A DNA stretch of 64,000 nucleotides. It comes from Sanderia malayensis. Taxonomy: Eukaryota > Cnidaria > Scyphozoa > Semaeostomeae > Pelagiidae. Location: the NCBI GenBank assembly GCA_013076295.1, contig RQOL01000658.1, positions 4,042,353 to 4,106,352 on the forward strand, given 5' to 3'. Shown one piece after another: positions 45,301 to 57,300 of the stretch. Every line of letters starts with the position of its first letter. Within the stretch, counting starts at the first letter, position 1. Below the pieces are notes generated by a model, which saw only the letters and a program-made list of their open reading frames with translations, was not told the DNA's origin and searched no databases. The position numbers and the translations under genes were made by a program.

Positions 45301-48300
45301 CGCACACTTGCGTCACAAGAAGTGTTCATCAAACTGAAGCATAACGTTTTTCATGAAATGGAAAGGATAGAGTTGGAATTGATACCGAGACTCTAAAAGA
45401 AGTCGAAAAAGCTGTTTCTTGTTGCAAGGTGGACCTATTGGATCACACAATTCATTGCATTTTTCAAAAGCAACCACCAATTTCGATAATGTTTAAGTCT
45501 AAACCCTGAGGCAGGCCATGACAAGACATTGGCATTGCATTGCAAGGTATGATTGTGTAAAAATTTGCCCCATGTTGGAGTGTAGTGTCGTGTTGAAACT
45601 AGAATATCCTGCAACAAATACATATACCTCCCCATTCCCTTCAGCCTAAAATACCCCCCAAAAAACAATAGACGTGACGCTTAGATTTCGGTTGGAAAAA
45701 CATGGGGCTGCAACAAATACTTTCTTCTTCCAAAGAATAAACTATTTTGGGCCGCCCATTTCTCGTTGGTCTCCTAACAAAACCAGTTTCTTCAAAACTT
45801 AAATTTCTAAAAACACCAAAAATTCAGCAATTTTCCTGCAAGATGGACAACTATTTCTCAAAATTAGCATTAAAAATTTATTTTCTTTAACAAAATATCT
45901 TGTACACAGATATTTTGTTTTCAAAATTGTTTCATGACGTCAATATATAATTTACAAAAATGCAAAATGAATTTGGCACACAAGCCTAAGGAAATGAACT
46001 TTGAATACGTCGTTCAATGTTGGTCTTAACTTTGAATGCGGTATTGGCCTTCACTTCCTAGATGAAGATTTATGTGTTTTTTTTTCAAGCGTTGAGAGGT
46101 TGGGAGCAGGGCCCAATTGTGTGTCTTTTATTACAATTTGCAAAACAATTTTCAACAAAGCCAGGACTTTTTAAAGAAAAATTTAGAGCCGCACAACACA
46201 ACTGTGCTTCGGTTGTTCAAGGAGTAAACTCTTAGTTCGAAGTGGGGTTCTAAATGAATAAAGAGATTTCAAACGCCAGTCTTAATTTCAAAATAATATT
46301 TATTCGTTTTTTCATTATTTTCAGTGCTTTTTTACTCTAGTTATTATTCTTGTTGATATCATTTGTGTCATTAGATAGAAAAGTTTAGAATTGCACATTG
46401 CAAAGTCCTTCTTCCGCACTGCAAAAATATTCTTAGAACTGCACTTAAAAAAAACCTGAATAAAGTATCAATAAGAATTTCGTTGTTGCACAATTATTGG
46501 CTGGATTTAACATACCTTTATCTGCAGTACATTTGCAAACACAGCAAAATAGCCACTCAAACTAAACCCACGATTGAACGATGATTGCATTTCTTTCCAC
46601 AGGGGGCTCAAGCCCTTTTACAGAGGACCATGAACCCCGTAGTTCTACCCTATGCTTAATCTGATAGCCATTTTCTAATGGGTGGTGCGTAACATTTGCT
46701 CCCCTAGTGCTTCATTACACTTCGTCAAAACCATTTTAGTAGTTTTGGGAAACCGAATTAATGTTTTTCTACATGTATCTCAATACCTCCTGCTTAAAAT
46801 ACGATGCATGGAGAATGCACGAAGATTACATTTTTTGCTCCGTTGTCTTTCTAAAAACAAACTATATATAGCCAAGCCTCTTTTAATTTTGCTTTCATTT
46901 CTTATCACCGTATAGATAATTCGAAGCATAATCATGGCGACATGAGATCATTTGACTTGCTAATCTGTAATTACATGTTAGACACACAGTGCTAAATTGG
47001 TGATTCTTTGTAAATAACAACCAATCATTTGAGTCAAAATCAGATAGATTTAGAGTGGTCTTTGTTGGTCAAAGTAAAGCTATTGACCAAGCATACCCAA
47101 TCGAACGAGTGCCCCTTACCCAAGAAAAAGATGACTGGCAAGAGAAGATGAAAAGAATCCACCCTAGTAAATTGGCTCACTACGCAGAAGATTACCCAAT
47201 CTGACAGGGCAATAATGGAGCTATGCACAACAAGGTCTTGCAATGGTTAATTGTGAGCAAATATGAAAAAACATGCATTGGAATGCAGTAGCGTAGTTAA
47301 ATGGGGACATCAAGGAGGAGCAAAAGCCCCTTGTGAGGCTAAGTTAACATTTTATTCGAAAACTTCAATAATTAAAAAAATAATAGAAAAATAATTATGA
47401 TTGCCTGTTTCTTGCATTTAAGTGTCAGATTTTGGAAAGCATTTTTGTTAACCCTTTCTCGGAAAGTCTACAGTTTTTGCCCCCCCCCCTTCCTATGAAA
47501 TATTTTAGTAACATCACAGTTGGTCTGTGTTGAAGCACTTCTTTAAATCAAGCTGAAAAGATTGCACAAGACATCTTTCGCATCATCTTCAATAGAGGGG
47601 AAAAAGAACAGCGATATCTTGTTTTGATTGTGATTAAACAACTTCCAATGATGCATCAGGCATTTGAGGTATTGTACGGCGTAAACACGAAGAACAAAAG
47701 ACAGAATAGTTCATGATAATTAGCCGTAACAATCGATTAGTGAAGACAATTATAGTGTCATTGCATACCTTGATTCGTCATACGTAATGTGAGATGCCTC
47801 ATTGGATAATTACTGGGATGAATCGGAAAAAATAGGCTTAAATTACAAGTAGTGGCTGTTTACCAAAACCGATGGACAACCATTAATCTATTTCTACAAT
47901 TAGGGAGAAGAAACAACCAGCAAGATCACTCAAACAACGTCATAACCAAGAAGTATCACGTACACCAGGTAGGCAGCTAACTTTCATTTTGTTATTATAA
48001 ACAGATGAGGCACATTAATGTGCGATGCATAATATACCATGGTAGCCCAAAATAGGAAACTCTCGATTTTTCAAATTCAGTACGATCCTTCATTGTACTG
48101 ATCCACTCCTTTCGCAAACAATGTTTTCTTGAAAATTCCAAGACGATCAAGTATATTTTTGATGCTTAGGATTTCCAAATCCCAAATATCCCAAAAAGCG
48201 CTTATATTGCAGCTTCAAGGAATTTAAAGAAACAAATTTTAAAATTGAACAGTTTTCACAATCTTTAACAAAACAATGTCGAAACATCTTGAAAGAGGGC

Positions 48301-51300
48301 GCTTACAGAAGGTAACGCTTTATCGAAAAAGTAAGGCACTTAAATAAAAAACTTATTAGCCGGTAGTGACTAACTAGCTAATCATGGGTTGTTAAGTCCA
48401 TGATACAGTGTTCGTCTTTTATTTGATTTAGCAACAAGAAATTATCCAGGAAAGGTTTCCAGGCATCTGAAGAATGAATTCATCTACTAGTAATTTATCT
48501 GCGTGCATCACACGCAAGACTGTCGTCGTATTTAACATCACATGCATTGATTTGAAAATCATTTATTTCATATCGGGATGGTACAAGTACAGCTTAATCG
48601 CCATCATGGCATTCGACGCCATCTTGACCGCTCCGACAATAATCATGAACCTATTAACGGTAATCGTAGTGGCAAAAAACCGGTCACTACGAACCATTTC
48701 GAATTTGCTGCTGGTCAGTTTGGCAGTAACTGGCAATAATTGTTAGCTTGGCGTGGGTATTGAAATGCCAGCCAATCTGCTGGTTATTTGTCATGGTCTA
48801 TCAAATTGGATATTACTTAGTGACTTTATCGTTCTTGACAGTAACCGCGGTGGCATTAGATCGCTACACCGCTATATTCTACCCATTTTACTATCGCAAA
48901 TGGACAGCAACAAAGCGGAATCTTTGTTATGTCATAGCAGTTACATGGCTACTTCCAATCCCGATCGTGGCAGTATCCTTTGCTACGTCACATATGACAT
49001 TACAGCAGCGAGTATTGGCCATTTTAGCTCCATTTGCAGTGGGCATCAGCATTTACGTGCAGTTCAAGACAGTCAGGGCTGTGAACGCAATACGGAAAAG
49101 AGAAATGAGCCTAACAGTCGGTTTGCATGCTCATCTCAGCAACAAAGAACGGAGAAAACAACAAGCGAACAGAAAATCTACGAAAGTTGCCACTATGATT
49201 CTCGTCACAATGATCGCATGCTATCTGCCTCAGTCGGTTCTAACGATCATACGGATGTTACAAAGCAACAAGTACGACTTCCAAGGCATCTATGATTGGA
49301 CAAAATCTCTCGTTTTATTGTGTTCGATGCTCAACCCGATCATCTATTGTTTGATGTTGACAGAAGTGCGCAAAAGAATTTCCCGACTTTTCCGTCAATG
49401 CAAAAACAACGTTTATCCGGTCTCCAATTCGGGTAGCAACATCTCCTCAGCGGCACTGTCAGACTTGGAAAGCAGACTTTGATCAATGTACATTCCACTT
49501 ACATTGGTATATGTATCTCGACAAAAAACAACGCAAAATACAGAACAAATAAAACCGAATATCAATCAAGGAATGATGTGTACGCGTTCTGTAATGAGAA
49601 GCAGATGTCAAATGACAATGTGGTCATCCTTTCAAAGAGATATTGATAAGAGTAAACGTGAAATAATAAGTAATGCAATAGAACCGTCAAATTGTCATAA
49701 CTGGCATAGTCGGTACTTTAATATTCACAAAAGAATTCGGGTTTCTTCAGCCCTTGCATGCAAACACATGCATCTGGGAAACTAGCTCACCAGCTTATAC
49801 AAAGAAAACGACAGAAACATGGACATAAAGCTTCTTGCTTTGTAAACAAGACAAAGAAAAACAAACAAAGAAAAACATAACAAAGCTAGGCAAACATCAA
49901 AATACCAGTCGAAATATCAAGTATTTTCACGTCCAGTAAAGCTACACCTGATTGTGTACCAAAAGGACAGATAAAAAATTAATTGCAAGCTAACAATACC
50001 GCAGGACAGCTTGAACAATACAACAGACAACCAAAATTCTTTCAAGGAATATTATCTTCCTATTTAAACTGTTTCATGGTTGCCTTAAACTGTTGTTTGT
50101 CTATAAATAACGCTAAATGAAACATTGATACTAGACTACATAACAATGTATATTATACTTTCTATAGGGGACCTTAAGTTTTCTGGAAAACTTTGATTAC
50201 AAAAATTAAATTTCCAAGAATTGGTGTGAGCCAGCATCTGTTAATTATTAAGATATCAAAATTCACCACGAACAAAACCAGTATAGTGGAGAATGTAAAC
50301 ATTAATTGTTTATAATTTCCTGAAACAAATTGATGAATCAATAGACTATTATCTTCTTTCCAAAATAACAAACATTGTCAACAAATAGAAAATAAGCAAA
50401 ATCACTGAGAGTTTGCTTAAAAACCCAATTCCGAAAAGACACACAAAGCTACACAAGTTTGCTCCTGCTTGAAGAATGACAAAATGTGAAAATACAATGG
50501 CGTGAAATACAAAGATCGAAGATTGGACACCTGCACTGCAATAGAAAAACTGCATTCATTTTGGAAAGCAAAATCAAGTATGATTGGTTAAAACTAGCAA
50601 CCAGAACAAGCTTAACATATCAGAAATATTTTTGTTGCCTGTACAAAAAGTGCACACACAAGCACAAAACAGAAGGCGCATGGAATTGGTGCTGGTTGGA
50701 AGCAGTGACAAGTTGGCCCAATCATGTCTGTGTCTCTGAAGAGAAATTTTACATGCCTGAAAGAAGGCGACGAGAAGATTCGACTGTTGTTCAAGTGTCA
50801 CAATCTCGATATGAACTATCCTCTTTATGATTCATACGATAAAAGCTTTCTTGGTGTGAGTTTGTTTGATTTCATTCTGGCTCCATTGACAATGTTCATG
50901 AACGTTGTCGTTCTCTTCACCATCTACAAGCACAAATCACTGCACAACAAACCAGCCAACTGTATCATATTCAGCCTAGCACTCAGTGACATGCTAACCG
51001 GCCTATTTACTCAACCGATCAAGGGCATAGTCATGCTAAATATATTCAAATGCGAGCCGAATTGTGCGTTCAACATTGCCGCTCTTCAGTTGTCGTATTC
51101 TCTTGGCATCGTGTCGTATCTTACTCTATCGTTGATTACGCTTGAACGCTACATCGCCATAATCCACCCTTACAAATACCAGCAACTGACCACAAGCAAC
51201 AAATTGGTCATCAGATTGATAATTGGGATCTGGCTTCTCGCAACACTGACAACAGGCCTAAGTTTTCTTACGCCGCAAATGCTGTTGCAGCGGCTCTTTG

Positions 51301-54300
51301 CGATCGGCATAAGCGTTGTTTCCTTTGCGCTCTGCGTCACCGCGCACGTGAAAATTGTCCGCACGGTAAACGGAATTCAGCGCAACATCAGGCGACAACA
51401 AACAACGGCGCGGGGAACAAGTCTCAGTGCAATAGACGGCGGAACGAGATTCGTAGCAAATCGCACAAATGTCATGTCAAAGGCAACAGCAGTGGCGCTA
51501 AGCGTGCTAATAGTAATGTCGTTGTGCTATCTACCCAGTGCCGTATTTACGGCACTGCGATTTTTCGGTATGGACAACGATTTCGTCAGAGTGTTTCAAG
51601 ATTGGACGAACAGTTTCGTCCTAATGAACTCAACAATCAACCCCTTGATCTACTGTTTCCAAATGAAGGACATGCGAAGGAAAGCGTATGAGATTATCAA
51701 ACCGAGGAGATCCACTCGCATAAGCGAATGTACGCGAGGAGAAATCGGGCCTCACAAGGAAATTAGTGGTCAAAGAGGAAGACAACACGTGCAAAACCAT
51801 CGCATAGAGGCAAAAACAAAGGAGACACAGAAACGAGACACAACGATCTTCTAATGACAACGAGGCTTCTTGCACAATTCAACATCCCCGTAGATTGGGA
51901 TAATGTGTAGCAATTGTATAGAAATAAAAACTGCAAATGTTCCAGTCAATCATATTGTCGTATACAGAAATCATAAAACTGGCAAATAGGAATCCTATAC
52001 CTTAACCAAAAGATACAATCATATTGTCGTACTGCTGATGCGATCAGTTATGACATCCAGCTTCAATGAATAATGTATCATTTAAGCATACATATTTCAA
52101 AAATGAAGCTACTGTGTTTGAAGACATTATTTCAATTCAAAACAAATAAAACAACAGTTCATAGTTTTCGAATTTTGTCGGCTAATCTAAATCTAGCCCT
52201 CCCCCGTTGCCATGGTATGCGGCACTGAGCGTATAATAGAATATTGTTGGAAAAAAGACAGTTGATTTCATGCTGTACGTGAAAGATGGTGAAAGCAAAC
52301 GTTGATAATAAACCTTTTGCCAGTCACAAAGAGCAATTTGTGAAAACAATGCAGCAAAAAATCGGGAAATTATGCAAGAAAATTCAGGAGCATCGATACA
52401 TGGATGTTCATCAATGTTCAATATCAATTATCAATATTGGATAAGAAAGAATAACCGTGAGAAAATCATACAAAAAATGCTGTCTGAGAATATACAATGT
52501 GTCACACATCTGCCGGAATACCACTCTAATCAACAACTTAATAACGCAAATATACGAGAGAATAGAGAAATGATCTTTCAAAATTAATTTGTCTAAGAAT
52601 TGAATGCTTGTAAACAGTAATTGATGATTTCTCCAGAGCCGGCGGTTCTAATCAGATGAAAGCATAAAGAAACTACAAAGAAGGCGATAATATTTGTACA
52701 GTTGCTATCTTTTCCACCCAAAAGAAGTGTGTTGAGTCAAGAAACGAGACTCGTGGCTGTGGGGTTAATCCCATGGGTTGAAGATTCGTAAGAGAATATT
52801 TTTGAAAGAGAATTTTGTTTACAGGAAAAACATTGTGAAACACTTGCATCGTACGACAAAGAAAGAAAGAACTGCTGGAAATTTTAATAGTATTTCTCTT
52901 GAAACACGAATGAAAGAGTCGAAGTTTCATCACGATTTATATGTATTAAACAGCTGTGTGGTAGAGAAGGACATTCAATAAGATAACAAGCCCTGATTAG
53001 GGCAAGACAACTCGAAAACCTCAAGAAACGAATATCAGTTTGAGTTCAGCAAGAAAGATGACCGTCAAAACCGCCTGTTATTCATTTCAATGTCTCAACG
53101 TGAGAGCACAGTATCCTTTGGATGATACATTCTACAACAGCTACATTGCAATGATAGCATTCGATAGTATATTGGGACCGATTGCTGCAACATTGAACTG
53201 TATGGTTCTCATAGTTATTATCAAGAATAGATGCCTACAAACAGTACCGAATGCCATTCTATTCAGCCTGGCTACGAGCGACATGATAGCCGGACTGGTT
53301 ATTCAGCCACTCAAGGCAGTAATGACTTATCAAATTATCAACAGAAACGTGGTCTGTGGATTATACATCACCAGTCTTCAGCTGGGCTATCTCATAGGAA
53401 TGACATCGTATTTATCGCTGACACTGATGGCTTTTGAACGATACTTCGCGATATTTCATCCATTCAAGTATTACAACTGGACAACTTCTAAGCGAATAAT
53501 AGTCAGACCAATAATCGCGATATGGCTCCTGTCGATTCTGATAATCGCTCTTAGCTTCTCTACACCGCAGATGACGATAATGCGTTTATTTGTGATCACT
53601 TTAATTCCAACTTCAATCGCATGGAGCGCGTTCGTGTACATTCGCGCCTGTTTACTTGTCAAGCGGATCAACGTTCAAACGGCAAGAATAACAATCGTTA
53701 CTGAATCAACGAAACACGACGAAAATGCTGTTGCGGACGGTGTAGCGCTTGAAACACGCTGTACCGCTAAAGCAGTGGAATATCCTTCCGCAGTCGGAAA
53801 GAATTCCTTACACAGAGAAGACAAGGGACTTGGGAAGAAGAGCAAACAGCCGCCAAAAAGAAAAGCATCCTCCATTGCAAGACAAGGGCCTAACTCAAAA
53901 GCCACTCGCCTTGCAGTTGTCATTCTCGTTGTACTGGTGATATGCTATATTCCTAGTTGCGTGCTGACGTTCATGCGGGATTATTCGCGCGTGAAAAAAC
54001 GCTGGGTATTCGGCGTTCACGATTGGGGTACCAGTTTTGTGTTGTTGAATTCTACGCTGAACCCTATCATCTACTGTTGGAAACTCAGTGAAATGCGAGT
54101 GAAAATTCTGGATTTCCTGAAAAGCATCTGCTGCGCGAAGCGGCAGGCAGAGATCACAGAAAAATGATGTTGTCAAAAAACTTGCTTTGACGTCCCAAAA
54201 AACCTTGCGATATAATTTAATTAAATTTTTGGAAGCTTAAATCAAAACTTGCGGTGTCGAAATAATGAGAAAATTCAGGAGTAAATACAGCTTACTCTAT

Positions 54301-57300
54301 GTATACTATAACACACAAGAAGATTTTTACTTGGATGAATGAAATTGAATCGACAACCACATTGAATATTAGACTATAGCAGTCTAAATTAAACAGATCA
54401 GAACAATTGGTCAGATGCAGAGATTTCTAAAGGGTCTCGTTGTTTCGTTGTTGCAGGACATTTTTCTAACGATGATATACAAGTGGTCGAGGGATGATCG
54501 GGACAAGAAAACTTATACATGGTAAAAGAAAAATCAAAGATACGGCTTGTGTAAAATTATCCCAACATCTCCCTTCTTTGCGGTTTTAGTTCGATCCTCG
54601 TCATTAAATCTAGGACACTACAATTGACTGTGACAAAGTAAAGCCGACCTATCATTGTACTGCTTATTCATTTGGCCTCTTTCAACCTTTAAGTTAACGT
54701 GTTACTGACAGAGTGGCAAGTTAATCTTGTAATGAACCACTAGAAAATCAGAACCAGCAGAGCAATCTACTTACAGGAGAGATATCTGGGCCCACAAACG
54801 CAAAATGGAGCTGAAACACAAGATAAATAAAAAAGACACTTACTTGTTGAAGGCAACGGACGTAGGAATTCGAATGCGTTGAGTCTTATCTTTCAATGCA
54901 TTCACCTTAAATAAAATGCAATTATGCATTAGATTTGATATAGCAAATATTCCAAACACTGAGGAAATGGAATTGAAGGAAGAGACTGATTGTTGCATAC
55001 GTGTTGATAAATTAGCTCACTTCTACCAATAAATTATTCAACCGTGGGAATATTTCATCGAAACATAAAGATAACTAGTAAAGTTTAATAGAGTTAATTA
55101 AAATTAATTAAAAATATCATACCTCGGTTTGAAGAGTTGAAAGTGTTCTTAGATCCTAGCATAAAAAAATTATTAGACTGAAAAAGAATTATAAAAAAGA
55201 AAGAGTTATACTGCTTCTACTTAAAGTTTTAATTCTTTTTACTACAGTAATTAACACAAAAGTGCCAAAATCAATTGGTTGGAAAAATTTTCAAAAATTA
55301 ATTAGCGGGGGGACAGCAACTAGGCACCTAAGAGGAATTAAGATTGTCCCACAATCAAATTACTATTGGTCTTATTAGCCTTTTATCATGCTGTCTCTAT
55401 TAGCCAATAGTTCTCCCAATTTCAAGATATCTTTATTGATCTTACCACCGTCTCTATGGACGCCATGTGAGATGTTTCATTTACTGTTCTCTATCTCTCT
55501 TACATCTATAATCATGTACAGCTAGGTTGCAATCAAGCAGCCTAAAGTGATACTCAATAAGCAGCTAAATTACCTTTCTGGAAAATCTGTTTGTGTAACT
55601 CTTATATCCAGCATCGAACACATTAGTCTCATCTTCCTAAAAAGGAAACTAACCCGGTTACACATTACGCACAAGCTTAAAGGCAAATTAATCACATGAT
55701 CCAAAGAGCTTCAAAGATATCTTCTCAAAGTTCTTCTCCCTAAATTTCACAGACAAGACAGGAAACTTTAATAAACAACCAAGTATACCCGTAGCCTGTG
55801 GACTCTCCAAAATGCTTCTTCCTCTTTCATAATAAGAATTCTTTCGGACTTTTTCTTTTCTTTCAGAACTCTAAAAGAAACAAGCAAGATCGATTGAATA
55901 TAGCTAGTGGAATAACTTTGACTAATTAGTTTTAGTTCACGTAAGATCGACGTTGCCCTCACGCTTTACTCCATGAAAATGGCGTTTCTATTTATTACAA
56001 GATTTCTATTAATGAGCAAGATAGCTGAATTTGAGCTTAATGTCCAAAGAAAGGTTGGACATTTTTCTGAGAATGCTATATTGCAGTGACAGTGAGTAAA
56101 AACATAATTCGCCCCAATACCTGTACTGTTCTTCAGCGGCTTTCATGACGCTACTCCACCTTGAGCCAAATAATTCCAGGAGCTTGGTAAAGTAAACCTA
56201 GAAATTGGAAAGAAAACGATAAAATGCTTACAACAAATACAAAATGGCGATGATACAAATAAAGCAAAGGTTGAAAACTAAATGAAATTAAAGATTAAAT
56301 AACATATGTGTACATGATGATTCAGCAGCTTACCAACTCGTCTTGTCGCAGGCCATTCTTGTCTTTTGATAGCATCTTCTTCTTCACCAAATAAACAGCT
56401 TGAAAGTAATTTCATTCGACAATAACAGAGGAACAATCAATAGTAAATAGTAAATAGTAAATAGAATACAAGAAGCAGCACAGAATATGAAAACAAAATG
56501 TTGGGCATACAAAACAGTTTTTATGAGTTGGTAACACCCACCATACTCCTCCTCACTGCCATCTGGTTTCTGCGAAGGCCAATACTTTGAATTCTGAAAA
56601 GGAAACAAATAAATTAATTGCAAGACATTTGTCAGAGAAGACGATGCATGCTGTTAGTAGATACTGTGCAATGACTTAAAAACTGAGGGTAAGAACATTG
56701 CAGAGTGGATGCGGCAAAATAAACTTAGTCTAAACACCAATAAAACTGAATATATGGTCATTGGTCACAAAAGACGAATTAACCATATCCAGGGGGACAT
56801 AAACGTGGAAACAAATGGAGTAAAAATCCAACGAGCCCATGATGTAAAATATCTAGGAGTCACTATAAATGAAAACCTATCTTGGAACAAGCAGTACAAG
56901 AAGCTTAAGTGTAAACTTAAATGTGGTCTTTCTTCTTTGAGGAAACTTAAAAACATACTCCCACAATCGAAACTGGACCAGGTTTACAGGGCAGTCTTCG
57001 AGAGCCATCTAAGATACGGTGATGAATTATGGGGAAGTCTGTCCAATACAAAGCTTGAACATCTTCAGCGTCTTCAAGACAGGGCTCAAACATTAATTCA
57101 AAGTGCAAAATTTGAGGACGGGTGGATCTGTAAATGGCTGTCAGTTTCGAACCTAATTAAATATGACAGGGCTATAATGACGTACAAAATGATAAACGGT
57201 CTTTGCCTTGACAGCCTAAGAGGTAAATTTATCACTAGATCAGAGATATCTAGCTATTCGACAAGGAATCAGCTTGATATTGACATCCCAAGGCATAATT

